Shown in pieces: positions 16,672-26,282 of a stretch of 64,000 nucleotides of DNA. The position numbers and the translations under genes were made by a program. The stretch is from Paracidobacterium acidisoli (lineage in GTDB: Bacteria > Acidobacteriota > Terriglobia > Terriglobales > Acidobacteriaceae), in NCBI RefSeq assembly GCF_003428625.2, contig NZ_QVQT02000005.1, positions 124,001 through 188,000 on the forward strand, in the 5' to 3' direction. The notes under the pieces are model-generated. The model did no database searches and had not been told where the DNA came from. It worked only from the letters and a program-made list of their open reading frames with translations. How positions within the stretch are numbered: position 1 is the first letter of the stretch; the number at the start of each line of letters is the position of its first letter.

Positions 16672-19600
16672 CTATTCCATTGCCGCAGCCGTGCTCTGAT
16701 ACTCGCTCCGCGTCAGGAAGTAGAAGACCGCCGGCGTCACCACCAGCGACAGCAGCATCGAGATCAGCAGTCCGCCGGTCACCGCAATCGCCAGCGGCTG
16801 CAGCATCTGCGACCCCGCGCCCAGCGCAAAGGCCAGTGGCAGCATGCCCGTCACCGCGGCCAGCGCCGTCATCAGAATCGGCCGCAGTCGCCGCTTCGCC
16901 GCCTCCAGCATCGCTTCGTGCCCATTCATGCCCAGGCTGCGGAACTTGTGCTCCGCATCGAGCAGCAGAATGCCGTTCTTGGCCACGATCCCGATCACCA
17001 TAATCAGCCCCATGAACGAGGCCACGTTGAACGAGGTCTGCGTGATCAGCAGCGCCACGGCCACTCCGAAGGTCGACAGCACCGACGAGGTCAGAATCGC
17101 CACCGGCGCGGCAAAGTTGCGGAACTCCGCCAGCAGCACTCCGAAGACCAGCACCAGCGCCAGCAAAAGCACAATCAGCAGCTGATGGAACGATGTCTGC
17201 TGCTCCTGGTAGGTGCCGCCGTACGTCACGCGCACCGTTGGAGGCAGATGCAGCCCATCCACCGCGGCCTTCACCCGCTTCATCGCCGAGCCAAGGTCCG
17301 AGCCCTCCAGCCGACCCGTCACCACGATCATCTGCTGCAGGTTTTCGCGCCGGATCTCGTTCTGCGGCGGCAGCTGCTGCACCGTCGCCAGCGCGCCCAG
17401 CGTTGAAGTGTGCCCGCTCGAGCTGTTCAGCACCGTATTCTCGATTGCGCTGAGCGAGCTGCGGTACGCGTCCCCAAACCGGACGCGCACCGTATACGGC
17501 CGGTCATTGCTGATGATCGGATTGGCCGCCGGCACGCCATCCAGAATGGCCGTCGCGTCTGTCGAAACCTCTTCCGGCGTAAACCCCAGCCGCGCCGCTA
17601 CCGCGGGGTCCACCTGGAACGAAGTCGCCGGGCCGCTGATCGTGTTCTCGATCCCGTTTAGCACGTCCACGACGCCCGCCTGTTTGTGGATCGCGTCCGC
17701 CACCTCGGGCCCAAGCTGGTTGAGCAGCGCCTGGTTGTTCGAGAAGATCTTGATCTGCACCGGCTCCGGCGCATTCGACAGGTCGCCGATCATGTCCTGC
17801 AGCACCTGCGTGAACTCCACGTCCAGCTCAGGCTCCGACGAGGTGATCTGCGCGCGCACGTCGCTGATCACATCGTCGATGGCCCGGTCGCGCTTGTCCT
17901 TCAGCTTCACCGTGATGTCGCCCGTGTTGGCTTCCGTCACCGCCGCCAGCCCCATCTGCAGACCGGTGCGCCGCGAGATGCTCTCCACCTCCGGCGTGTT
18001 CTTCAGAATCTGCTCCACGTGGCGCAGCACGCGGTCCGTCTCCGTCAGCGAGCTGCCCGCCGGCATGATGTAGTCCAGCACGAACCCGCCCTCATCCATC
18101 TCCGGCAGCAGATCCGTCCCCAGCGACTGAAATACAAAGTAAGTGCCCGCCACCAGAATCACGCAGCCCGCCACCAGCCACAGCGGACGCCGCAGCGCCT
18201 GCTGCAGCAGCCTGCCGTGCCAGTCGATCACGCGCCGCATCAGTCCCGTGCTGCCTTCGGTCTCATGCAGCATCAGCTTTCTCAGCTCTTCCTCTTCCGT
18301 CTCCACCGGCTTCGCGGCATCGTCTTTCGCGCGGTTGTCGTTGCGCAGCAGCATCAGGCTCAGGCTCGGCGTCCACGTCAGCGCCAGCAGCAGCGACGTC
18401 AGCAGCGAGACCGTCATCGTAATCGCCAGCGCGCGGAAGAAGCTCCCCGTCACGCCCGTCACGAAGATCAGCGGAAGAAACACCACGATCGGCGTAATCG
18501 TCGACCCGATCAGCGGAGCCGTAATCTCCTTCAGTGCCTTGCGCACCGCTTCGAAGCGCGGCTCGCCCGCATCGCGGTGCAGTACGACGTTCTCCACCAC
18601 CACGATCGCGTCGTCGATCACCAGGCCCACGGCCGCCGCCAGCCCGCCCAGCGTCATCAGGTTAAAGCTCTGCCCCGTCGCGTACAGAAAGATAAATGTA
18701 ACCAGCACTGTGACAGGAATCACCAGCCCCGCGACAATCGACGATCCCCAGTCGCGCAGAAACACCACCAGAATGATCGAGGCCAGGATCAGGCCGATCA
18801 GAATCGCATCGCGAACGCTGTTGATGCTCTCGCGCACCAGGTGCGACTGGTCGTAATATGGCTCGACCTGCACGCCCGGAGGCAGCACGTGCTTCAGCTG
18901 CGCGATCTCCGACGCCACTTCGTCCGCTACCGTGACCGTGTTGCTCGAAAGCTGCCGCGTCACATTCAGCAGCACCGCCGGCTTTCCATTCGCCGTGACA
19001 ATCGTGTACACCGGCATATCGGCCGGCTGCACCTCGGCCACGTCGCCAATGCGAATCGGAACCCCGGCCGCCGTGGTTTTGATCACCACCTGCGCCAGCT
19101 CGGCTGCGTTGTGAACCTGTCCGCCCACCAGCCCCAGAATCAGCTCGTGCTGGCTCTCATACAGCCCCGGCGAATCGATCAGATTGGTCAGCTGCACCGC
19201 GTTCAGAATATCGGTGACCGTGACCCCCGCCTCCTGCAGCTTCGCCGGATTCGGGATCACGTGGAACTCCGGCACCTTGCCGCCCTGCACCGTCACCGTG
19301 CTCACGCCGGGAAGCCGGTTCAGCGGCGGCTTCAGATCGTATGTCGCAATCTCCCACAGCCGGTCCTGCGCCACCGTATCCGAGGTCAGGCTGTATCCGA
19401 GAATCGGAAACGTCGCGAAGGTCAGCCGGTTGACGGTGATGTGCGTCGTCGCCGGCAGTGTCTGCTCCACGCGTGAGATCGCGGCATTCACATACTGCAG
19501 CGTCTGGAACATATCCACGTTCCAGTTGAAGAACAGGCTCACCTCCGCCGATCCGCGGCTGGTGATCGAGCGCACCGTTTCGAGCTCCGGCACCGCGTTC

Positions 19601-19881
19601 ACCGCGTCCTCCACCGGCCGCGTGATCGTCACCTCCATCTGCTCCACCGGCATCACGCCGTTGTCGATGCCGACCACCACGCGGGGAAAGTTCGTCTCCG
19701 GAAAGACCGCAATCGGCACCTGCGTCGCCAGATACACGCCGGCCACCACCGCGACAATCACAAAGAACAGAACCGGCCGCGTATTCCGCGCCAGCCAGAA
19801 GCTGCTGTCGCCGCGAAGGCCCGCCTGTATTCTTTCCTTCAGTTGCTGAAGTCCTGCCTGGCCGCGCCGCTCCCGGGGCAT
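16672..19881 (-). CDS. RND efflux pump inner-membrane permease (HAE type)
   Basis: 1069 residues, normal for AcrB-class pumps. A first membrane helix (VLFFVIVAVVAGVYLATQVPIAVFPE) is followed by a large periplasmic domain. The TM4 proton-relay motif GLVIDDAIVVVENV has the two aspartates typical of hydrophobe/amphiphile efflux rather than the DFG-DGA pattern of metal pumps. A second periplasmic loop and six more helices complete the fold. The protein uses proton motive force to export organic substrates. Its ATG overlaps the adaptor's stop codon by one base (TGATG), so the two are translationally coupled. Confidence 0.93.
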   Translation of the reverse strand: MPRERRGQAGLQQLKERIQAGLRGDSSFWLARNTRPVLFFVIVAVVAGVYLATQVPIAVFPETNFPRVVVGIDNGVMPVEQMEVTITRPVEDAVNAVPELETVRSITSRGSAEVSLFFNWNVDMFQTLQYVNAAISRVEQTLPATTHITVNRLTFATFPILGYSLTSDTVAQDRLWEIATYDLKPPLNRLPGVSTVTVQGGKVPEFHVIPNPAKLQEAGVTVTDILNAVQLTNLIDSPGLYESQHELILGLVGGQVHNAAELAQVVIKTTAAGVPIRIGDVAEVQPADMPVYTIVTANGKPAVLLNVTRQLSSNTVTVADEVASEIAQLKHVLPPGVQVEPYYDQSHLVRESINSVRDAILIGLILASIILVVFLRDWGSSIVAGLVIPVTVLVTFIFLYATGQSFNLMTLGGLAAAVGLVIDDAIVVVENVVLHRDAGEPRFEAVRKALKEITAPLIGSTITPIVVFLPLIFVTGVTGSFFRALAITMTVSLLTSLLLALTWTPSLSLMLLRNDNRAKDDAAKPVETEEEELRKLMLHETEGSTGLMRRVIDWHGRLLQQALRRPLWLVAGCVILVAGTYFVFQSLGTDLLPEMDEGGFVLDYIMPAGSSLTETDRVLRHVEQILKNTPEVESISRRTGLQMGLAAVTEANTGDITVKLKDKRDRAIDDVISDVRAQITSSEPELDVEFTQVLQDMIGDLSNAPEPVQIKIFSNNQALLNQLGPEVADAIHKQAGVVDVLNGIENTISGPATSFQVDPAVAARLGFTPEEVSTDATAILDGVPAANPIISNDRPYTVRVRFGDAYRSSLSAIENTVLNSSSGHTSTLGALATVQQLPPQNEIRRENLQQMIVVTGRLEGSDLGSAMKRVKAAVDGLHLPPTVRVTYGGTYQEQQTSFHQLLIVLLLALVLVFGVLLAEFRNFAAPVAILTSSVLSTFGVAVALLITQTSFNVASFMGLIMVIGIVAKNGILLLDAEHKFRSLGMNGHEAMLEAAKRRLRPILMTALAAVTGMLPLAFALGAGSQMLQPLAIAVTGGLLISMLLSLVVTPAVFYFLTRSEYQSTAAAME

Positions 19882-21251
19882 CAGTCATCTCCTCCGGATT
19901 TCGCAGCGCTCGGCTTGTCGGCATCCTGATCGGCCTCGGCCGCCGTCACCACCTTCACCTTCGTGCCGTCGTCCAGCGCATACGCGCCCACTGACACCAC
20001 CTGCTCGCCCGCCTTCAGACCGCTCACAATCTGGACCACCGCATCGTCGCCGCTGCCCGACGTGATGCCGGTCTGCACCACGCGCTGATGCGCCACGCTC
20101 CCTGCGTCAACCACCAGCACCATCGTCTTGCCGCTGCTGGCCGTCACAACCGCTCCCGCCGGCACCACCAGCGCATGCGGAAAGCTCCTGCCCGCAATCG
20201 AAACATGCACCGGCGTGCCCGCCCGCAGCTCGCCCTTCGCATTCGGCACGCGCACCCATACCTCGACCGTCGTGCTGCCCGGATCGAGCGCCGGGCTGAT
20301 CAGCGATACCGTGCCCTTCGCCGGCTCATCCATCCCCGGCACCGCGACGCTCGCATCCGATCCCACCTTCATCTGCTGCACCTCCGACTGCGGCAGATGC
20401 GTCTTCGCAATCAGCGCCGAGGTGTCCATCACCGTCAGCAGCGGAGTTCCCGCCGCCGCCGTCTCGCCCGGAAACAGCGGCCGCTCCGTCACCACGCCGC
20501 TGATGGGGCTGCGAATCTCCGTGTAGTTCACCATCGCCTGCGCGCCCTTGTATTTGCCCTCGGCGGACTCCAGTTGCCCTTTGGCGCTCTCCATCGCCGC
20601 CGCGCGATTCACCGCCCGCTCCGACGCGAGGTGCTTCTGCGCAATGTCGTATGCGCTCTGCGCCTGCACCAGCGCTGCGTGCGCCGTCTGCACATCGCGC
20701 TCCGGAATCGCTCCCTGAGCGAACAGCGATTTGCGCGCGTCATAAATCTTCTGCTGCAGATCCAGCGCCGTCTTCGCCTGCTCCTCGTCCAGCTCCGCCT
20801 TCTGCGTGCTCTCCGGAATCGTCGCCTTCACCGCCGACTGATAACTCGCCTGCGCCTCGGCATACGCGCCGCCCGCGTCCATCGCAGCCGCCGTCAGGTC
20901 CTTGTTTTCGAGCGTCGCCAGCAGTTCGCCCGCCTTCACTCTGCTGCCGCGCTGGATAAAGTACTTCGCCACCGGCGCCGTCACCTTCGGCACAATCGCC
21001 GCCTGCGCCAGCGGAGCCAGCACCGCGTCTCCGGTAATCTGCTCCGTAACCGGCTGCTCCGTCGCCGTCGCGGCCTGCACGCTCACCACCGTCGGAGGCG
21101 CCGCCTCTTTGCTGCTGCATCCCGCTGCCAGCAGCAGCGCTGCCGCCACGGCCACAGGTGCGTATCGTCTGCAGCGCGGCTCTCTCCGCAATGCAGCTGG
21201 GGTATCGATCCGGTTCATCCAGTCGGCCTTTTTATCCACGTTCTGCCTCAT
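19881..21251 (-). CDS. RND efflux periplasmic adaptor (membrane fusion protein), lipoprotein
   Basis: 456 residues. An N-terminal signal with a lipobox (LLLAAGCSS) puts the mature protein on a lipid anchor. A barrel-sandwich lipoyl half (KVTAPVAKYFIQRGSRVKAGELLATLE), an alpha-helical hairpin (about 125-245) and the returning lipoyl half (IRSPISGVVTERPLFPGE) are followed by beta-barrel and membrane-proximal domains. It links the inner-membrane pump to the TolC channel. It overlaps the tolC-like gene by 4 bases at its start and the permease by one base at its end. Confidence 0.93.
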   Translation of the reverse strand: MRQNVDKKADWMNRIDTPAALRREPRCRRYAPVAVAAALLLAAGCSSKEAAPPTVVSVQAATATEQPVTEQITGDAVLAPLAQAAIVPKVTAPVAKYFIQRGSRVKAGELLATLENKDLTAAAMDAGGAYAEAQASYQSAVKATIPESTQKAELDEEQAKTALDLQQKIYDARKSLFAQGAIPERDVQTAHAALVQAQSAYDIAQKHLASERAVNRAAAMESAKGQLESAEGKYKGAQAMVNYTEIRSPISGVVTERPLFPGETAAAGTPLLTVMDTSALIAKTHLPQSEVQQMKVGSDASVAVPGMDEPAKGTVSLISPALDPGSTTVEVWVRVPNAKGELRAGTPVHVSIAGRSFPHALVVPAGAVVTASSGKTMVLVVDAGSVAHQRVVQTGITSGSGDDAVVQIVSGLKAGEQVVSVGAYALDDGTKVKVVTAAEADQDADKPSAAKSGGDD

Positions 21252-22723
21252 TGAGCAAGCACTCCGGTCAGCGTCAGCAGGCTTGCCAGCGCCGCGCGAT
21301 AGCGAACCATTCCATCTGCCTGCGCCGCCTCCGCCGTCGCCAGCGTGTTCTGCGCATCCACCACTTCCAGCACCGTCGCCTCGCCCGCCTTGTAACGCAG
21401 GTTGGTCAGCTCCAGGCTTTTGCGCGCCCCACCGGTGCTCTGGTCGAGCGAGCTCAGCTGCACGCTCGCCGCGCGCGCTTCGTCATAGAACTCGTCCAGC
21501 TCCGCAATCAGCGCCCGCTGCGTATTGGTCAGCTGCGTTCGCGCCACGTCGCGCATCGCCTTCGCCTGCCGCACGTGCGCCTGCGTCGCAAACCAGTCCC
21601 ACACCGGAATATCCAGCGTCACCGACGTGGAGTACGCCAGGTTGTGCACGCCGTCGCGGCCGTTCACCGCAAACTGCTCTGCGTCGATGCCGTAGTTGTA
21701 GTTCAGCGTCAGGTCCGGCAGATACGCGGCCCACGCCGCCTTCACATCCAGGTTCGCCGCATCGGCCGCAGCCAGCGCGCTGCGCAGGTCCGGATTGTTC
21801 TTCTCCGCGGCCGCCTGTACATCCGCTCGCTCCGGCACTGCAGGCAGCTTCGCCTCCGTCTCCGCAAGCTGATAGCCGGTCCTGGGATCGGGAAATAACA
21901 GCACGCCCAGATCCAGCCGCGCCCTACTGGCGGCCAGCGTGGCGTCGCTCAGCGCGCGCTGCTTCTCTTCCAGTTGAAGCTCGGCTTTCACCACATCGGC
22001 GTGCGCCACTTCACCCGCCGTTTCCAGCCGCTCCGTCAGATCGTGAAAGTGCGATGCCTCATCCGTCGCGCGCTGCGCCACAGCCTCCTTGCGGTCTGCG
22101 GCCAGCAGCGAGAAGTAGAGATTCACCACATGCACCACCAGCGCCCGCCGTGCCGCCTCCTGCTCCGCCGACGCCTGAATCGCCGCCGCGCCCGCGCGTT
22201 TGTACTGCGCAAACACGCCCAGCCCCACCGTCTCCGTCACCTGCGCCTGGCTCATGTACTCGTGCACGCTGTTGTTGGCGATATACGCCGGTGCCGGAGT
22301 CACTCCGCTCTGCGCCAGCGCCGCCTGGTCCTTCGCCGGCAAATGTGCCGACTGCGTGAACAAATACTGATTGAAGTAGCGCACGCTGGGCAAAAAGGCC
22401 GACCGCGCAATCGTCCTGTCCGCCGCCGACACCTGATTCGCCGCAACCGCGCCCGCGTATGTGGGGTCCGCCGTCTCCGCGCGGCGAATCGCCTCATCCA
22501 GCGTGATCACCGCCGGAGCCTGAGCGGGAGCCTGTGCCTCCGTGGCAACAGCACTGCCCGCAGCCGGAGCGCTCGGCAGTGTTCCCGCCGCTCCCGCCTC
22601 CTGCGCCGTAGCCGGCACAGCAAGGCACAACGCTGCCAGCAAAGAGATGCCCACTCCCGCGACCGGGAAAAGAGCGCTTCGATGATGCCGTTGTCCAGTC
22701 AATCGCTCACTCCGTGCGCCCAC
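21248..22723 (-). CDS. TolC family outer membrane efflux protein
   Basis: 491 residues with a GTG start at 22723. No strong ribosome-binding site is visible and a TTG a few codons later is an alternative. A signal peptide (GISLLAALCLAVPATAQ) and an Ala/Pro-rich spacer are followed by two outer-membrane-efflux repeats rich in coiled coil (ITLDEAIRRAETADPTY near 92; about 300-480). First gene of the tolC-adaptor-permease operon. A tandem operator candidate lies 75-120 bases upstream. Confidence 0.92.
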   Translation of the reverse strand: MGARSERLTGQRHHRSALFPVAGVGISLLAALCLAVPATAQEAGAAGTLPSAPAAGSAVATEAQAPAQAPAVITLDEAIRRAETADPTYAGAVAANQVSAADRTIARSAFLPSVRYFNQYLFTQSAHLPAKDQAALAQSGVTPAPAYIANNSVHEYMSQAQVTETVGLGVFAQYKRAGAAAIQASAEQEAARRALVVHVVNLYFSLLAADRKEAVAQRATDEASHFHDLTERLETAGEVAHADVVKAELQLEEKQRALSDATLAASRARLDLGVLLFPDPRTGYQLAETEAKLPAVPERADVQAAAEKNNPDLRSALAAADAANLDVKAAWAAYLPDLTLNYNYGIDAEQFAVNGRDGVHNLAYSTSVTLDIPVWDWFATQAHVRQAKAMRDVARTQLTNTQRALIAELDEFYDEARAASVQLSSLDQSTGGARKSLELTNLRYKAGEATVLEVVDAQNTLATAEAAQADGMVRYRAALASLLTLTGVLAQ

Positions 22724-22797
22724 ACCGGAAGGAGCAGGTGCACACGTCTCTCTCCGAATTTTCCGGCCGATGATTCCCGTACAGTCTTTCAGTGGAG

Positions 22798-22843
22798 CCT
22801 TAAAAAAAGATGAAGGTGTGGAACCTTAAAAAAATATGAAGGT
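22798..22843 (-). promoter_or_regulatory. Tandem operator candidate upstream of the tolC-RND operon
   Basis: Two 20-bp copies differing at one base lie at 22798-22817 and 22824-22843. On the minus strand, the coding strand of the operon, each reads CTTCA-N7-TTAAGG. The centre-to-centre spacing is 26 bp. The site is 75-120 bases upstream of the first start codon. Tandem direct repeats are typical of OmpR/PhoB-type regulators, and such a regulator is encoded 1.6 kb away. The assignment to that regulator is inference. Confidence 0.6.
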
Positions 22844-22870
22844 AATGCGTAGAACATCCCGACGATTTAA

Positions 22871-23016
22871 GTGCCCCATTCTTCGCGAAGCGAAGTGTGG
22901 GAGTGTAGAACCTCAACCCAGGTTTCCGCTTTGTCTCGCGCCAGCGAGACCCGGTAGAAGCACCGGGCTTTAGCCCGGTGAATAAACAGACGAAGAAAGA
23001 CGGGCTTTAGCCCCGG
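22871..23016. repeat. Variant module A and module C (locus 6), running into the kinase gene
   Basis: A short A-like hairpin (GTGCCCCATTCTTCGCG to GTGGGAG) lies at 22871-22902. Module C follows from 22933: GTCTCGCGCCAGCGAGAC, then CACCGGGCTTTAGCCCGGTG, then GGGCTTTAGCCCCGG to about 23016. The final hairpin contains the TAA stop codon of the histidine kinase, so the repeat supplies its last codons. Confidence 0.8.
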
Positions 23017-24425
23017 CCGTCCCCCACGCCGGGCAGCCATACCGTTGCGGCTGCGCCGCCGCCGCGCTCGCTCTCGATCCGGATCGTGCCGCCTGCCTTC
23101 ACCACAATCGCCCTGCAGATCGCCAGTCCCAGCCCCGTGCCGCCCGTATTGCGGTTGCGCGAAGGGTCGTCGCGATAAAACCTCTCGAAGACATGCGGCA
23201 GCGCCTCCGTGTTGATGCCGTCTCCCTGGTCCACCACGCGCAGCTGCACGCCGCCCTCGGCAGCCTCCACCGTAATCTGCACCGCGGCCTGCTGCGGGCT
23301 GTGCTGCAGCGCATTCAGCAGCAGGTTTGAGACGATCAGCCCAAAATCGTCCTCGGAAAGCCGTACGGAAAGCGGTCCCGAAGCCGTCACCTGCACCTTC
23401 ACATTACGCAGCTCGGCCATCGAGGCAAACTGTTCCGCGGTCCTGCGCGTACAGGCCGCCGCATCCGACGCAGTCTCGATCGCCGTCGTTCCCGCCGCCG
23501 CGCTTTCCACCCGCGCCAGCGTCAGCATCTTCAGCACAATCTCTTCCATGCGCGCGCAGTCCGCATGGCAGCGCTCGAGCCCCGCTTCATACTCCTCCGC
23601 CGTGCGCTTCTTCATGTGCAGCAGCTGCAGAGACGATTTCGTTACCGCCACTGCCGTCTTCAGCTCATGCGCCGCATCGCTTACAAACCGTCTCTGCTGC
23701 TCGAAGGCGCGCTCCAGCCGCTCCAGCACGCTGCGCAGCGCCTGCTCCAGCGGAGCCAGCTCGCGAATCCGCCGCACCTCCTCCGGCGGATTGAACTGCC
23801 ACGCGTGCACCGAGATGCCCGCCGCCTCCGCCGCCAGCTCACGCACCGGAGCCAGCGCCCGGCTCAGCAGCCACGCCATCAGCACGCCCGTAATCGCCAT
23901 CAGCAGAACGCTCGCCAGCGCATAAAACTCCACCGCATCCCGCACCGCTCTCCACACGTGCTTCGTGGGAGCGCCGTAAACAATCACTACGTGCCGCGGA
24001 ATCCCGCCGCCCTTGTCTCCCGGATCGACAATGCGCAGCCCGTGCAGCACCAGTCCGCGGTAATGCCTGTCCTTCACCTGCATTTTGAAGTACGAGCCGT
24101 CTGAAGCCTGCAGCTCCGTCTGCGACGCGCCGCTCCAGTTCGCCGACCGCCCCAGCACGCGCCCGCTCGCATCGCGCACTTCGTAGACGTCCTCCCGGGG
24201 AAGGGAAATCTCCGTCCCGTCGAGCATCACGTTGTCGCCCGTGTCCTCCGCATCCTGCACCGCTCCCAGCAGCGAATCGGCCCGCCCGTGCAGCATCACA
24301 TCGAAGGCGCGGAAGTGCGAATGCCGCTCGTAGATCAGAGCGATTCCTGTCACGCATAGCGCCGCGAGCAGTTCGGTCAGCAGAACGGTGACAATCAGCC
24401 GCCGCACAATCGAATACCGCTTCAT
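23007..24425 (-). CDS. Two-component sensor histidine kinase
   Basis: 472 residues from the ATG at 24425, overlapping the response regulator's stop by 4 bases (ATGA). TM1 is at about 9-33 (VTVLLTELLAALCVTGIALIY). A periplasmic sensor of about 125 residues is followed by TM2 (YALASVLLMAITGVLMAWLL) and a HAMP-like region. The DHp box is FVSDAAHELKTAV, and the HATPase_c domain has N, G1 and G2 boxes (NLLLNALQHSP, DQGDGI, GTGLGLAI). Classic EnvZ/CusS-type layout. Its stop codon lies inside a palindromic repeat. It probably signals to the regulator encoded immediately upstream and so to the efflux operon downstream. Confidence 0.92.
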   Translation of the reverse strand: MKRYSIVRRLIVTVLLTELLAALCVTGIALIYERHSHFRAFDVMLHGRADSLLGAVQDAEDTGDNVMLDGTEISLPREDVYEVRDASGRVLGRSANWSGASQTELQASDGSYFKMQVKDRHYRGLVLHGLRIVDPGDKGGGIPRHVVIVYGAPTKHVWRAVRDAVEFYALASVLLMAITGVLMAWLLSRALAPVRELAAEAAGISVHAWQFNPPEEVRRIRELAPLEQALRSVLERLERAFEQQRRFVSDAAHELKTAVAVTKSSLQLLHMKKRTAEEYEAGLERCHADCARMEEIVLKMLTLARVESAAAGTTAIETASDAAACTRRTAEQFASMAELRNVKVQVTASGPLSVRLSEDDFGLIVSNLLLNALQHSPQQAAVQITVEAAEGGVQLRVVDQGDGINTEALPHVFERFYRDDPSRNRNTGGTGLGLAICRAIVVKAGGTIRIESERGGGAAATVWLPGVGDGRG

Positions 24426-25111
24426 CCCGCGATCTCCCGCTGAATCACCAGCCGGTAGCCGCGCCCCCGCAGCGTTTCGATGCACGGCTGCTGCGCCTCC
24501 GCGTCCAGCTTCCTGCGCAGGTTCGAGACATGCGCCTCGATCACGTTCGAGTGGTGCTCCCAGTTGTAGTCGTACAGATGCTCCAGCAGCTCGCGCTTCG
24601 AAACCACCACCCGCGGCCGATGAATCAGATATTCGAGAATGCGGTACTCCATCGGAGAAAGCTCGATCCGCCGTCCCGCCCGCTCCACCGTCTGCTCCAG
24701 CGTGTTTACCTCCAGATCGGCCACCTTCAGCGTCGGGTGCGGAGCGCCCTTGCCGCGCCGGATCAGCGCCTTCGCGCGCGCGATCAACTCGCCCAGGTCG
24801 AAGGGCTTGCTCAGGTAATCGTCTGCGCCCGTGTTGAGCAGGTCGATGATCGACCCGGTCTCGCTCTGCGCCGTCAGAATCAGCACCGGCGTGCTGGCTC
24901 CCCGCGTTCTCAGCCGCTTCAGAACACTCTTGCCGTCCATCTTCGGCAGCATCAGGTCCAGGATGATCAGGTCGTAGCACGGATCTTCGGCCAGCAGTGC
25001 GCCCGTCTCTCCGTCCTCTGCGCAGTCCACGGCAAAGCCCGGACCATCGCGCAGAGCCGACGCGATATTTTCCGACAGCCGCGTCTCATCCTCGACCAGA
25101 AGAACCCGCAT
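24422..25111 (-). CDS. OmpR-family response regulator
   Basis: 229 residues. The receiver domain has phospho-acceptor D52 (LIILDLMLPKMDG), the acidic pocket VEDE near 6-9, and the conserved Thr and Lys (ILTAQ; DDYLSKPFDLGEL). The winged-helix DNA-binding domain (about 125-225) ends in the usual RGRGYRLV motif. It is 56 bases downstream of the YncE-like gene, so yncE-RR-HK probably form one operon. Candidate targets are the CTTCA-N7-TTAAGG sites upstream of its own operon and of the tolC operon. Confidence 0.94.
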   Translation of the reverse strand: MRVLLVEDETRLSENIASALRDGPGFAVDCAEDGETGALLAEDPCYDLIILDLMLPKMDGKSVLKRLRTRGASTPVLILTAQSETGSIIDLLNTGADDYLSKPFDLGELIARAKALIRRGKGAPHPTLKVADLEVNTLEQTVERAGRRIELSPMEYRILEYLIHRPRVVVSKRELLEHLYDYNWEHHSNVIEAHVSNLRRKLDAEAQQPCIETLRGRGYRLVIQREIAG

Positions 25112-25167
25112 ATTGATCAGTGTCGCTCAGGCGCGGCGTCTCCGTCGCGCCTGTTTCGAGCGGCGTT

Positions 25168-26217
25168 TTATCGCTCCACCACCAGAACCTCGAAGCTGTC
25201 CGCCAGAATCGCAGGCCGCGGGCGCGGATGCTCCGCCGTCGCTGCGGGCTTGGGTCCGAACTCCGCCGTCACCAGATAAATCGTTCCCGTGCGCGAATCG
25301 ATCGCCATCGTGCGCGCGCCCCGCTTGGTCGGCAGCGTCTGCACCACATGGAACTTGTCCGGCGAGTCTTCCTTCACCACCGTCAGACTCCCCTCGCCAT
25401 TCGAGCTGAAGGCAAGCTGGTCCTTCGTGTCGAAGCGGTCCGCATCCGGACCATCGCCGATCGGCTGCGTGGCCACCAGTTTGCCCGTATCCGAATCCAC
25501 GATCGCCATCGTCTTGTTGTCGCAGACTGAGAAGAGGCGGTGATGCGCGGCATCGATCGCAAGCCCCGAAGGCGACTCGCACGGAGCCAGCGGCCACACA
25601 TTCAACACCTTATGATTCGCCGCGTCGATGCGCACCAGCTGGCTCGTGTCCTCGATATTCACGAACACATGTCCCTGTCCGTCCGCCTGCGAAAACTCCG
25701 GCTTGCCCGGCAGCGGAATCGTCGCCACCACGCGATTCGTCGCCGTATCCATCACCGTCGCATTTTTGCTGCGTCCGTTGAAGGCATACACGCTCCGCGT
25801 CGTCGGCTCGTACAGAATCGAATCAGGATTGGTGCCCGCCTGCACTGAAGCCGTTACCTGAAAGGTGGAGCGGTCGAAGACGCGGATCATTCCCGCTGCG
25901 CCGTCGCTGATGTATCCGGTTTTTCCATCCGGATTCAGCGCCACGCCGTGCGTTCCGCCCAGCCCCGTGATCTCAGCTTTCTCTTTGCCCGCGACCAGAT
26001 CCACCACCATCACCCGGTTGTTGCGCGCGATGTACAGCAGATGCGCCTGCGAATCGACCAGCAGATAATCCCATCCGCCCTCGCCGCCGAGCTTCCAGGT
26101 CTGCTTTATCTGATACGCGTCGGCCTTCTGTGCCCAGGCCGTGGATGAAAACATAACCGCCAGTCCAAGCCCGGCGATCAACACCCCGGACGCTGCTTTC
26201 CTGATCATCTTCCACAT
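25168..26217 (-). CDS. YncE-family secreted beta-propeller protein
   Basis: 349 residues. A signal peptide (GVLIAGLGLAVMFSSTAWAQ) is followed by repeated YVTN-like blades such as RVMVVDLVAGK, GYISDGAAGMIRVFDRST, NATVMDTATNRVVATIPLPGKPEF and TMAIVDSDTGKLVATQPIGDGPDA. The fold is a probable six- or seven-bladed propeller in the periplasm. No catalytic motif is visible, and a binding or sensing role is typical for the family. As first gene of the regulator operon, it could supply a ligand signal to the sensor kinase. That is inference. Confidence 0.85.
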   Translation of the reverse strand: MWKMIRKAASGVLIAGLGLAVMFSSTAWAQKADAYQIKQTWKLGGEGGWDYLLVDSQAHLLYIARNNRVMVVDLVAGKEKAEITGLGGTHGVALNPDGKTGYISDGAAGMIRVFDRSTFQVTASVQAGTNPDSILYEPTTRSVYAFNGRSKNATVMDTATNRVVATIPLPGKPEFSQADGQGHVFVNIEDTSQLVRIDAANHKVLNVWPLAPCESPSGLAIDAAHHRLFSVCDNKTMAIVDSDTGKLVATQPIGDGPDADRFDTKDQLAFSSNGEGSLTVVKEDSPDKFHVVQTLPTKRGARTMAIDSRTGTIYLVTAEFGPKPAATAEHPRPRPAILADSFEVLVVER

Positions 26218-26244
26218 CCTCCCGCGATCAGGCTAGGAGCCGAA

Positions 26245-26262
26245 CCTTAACCCAGCCTGAAG
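26245..26262 (-). promoter_or_regulatory. Single operator candidate upstream of yncE-RR-HK
   Basis: On the minus strand this reads CTTCA-GGCTGGG-TTAAGG, matching the CTTCA-N7-TTAAGG half of the tandem site before the tolC operon but with a GC-rich spacer. It lies 28-45 bases upstream of the start at 26217. Inference: an autoregulatory site of the two-component system. Confidence 0.5.
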
Positions 26263-26282
26263 AGGACGCTTTTAACCATCTG

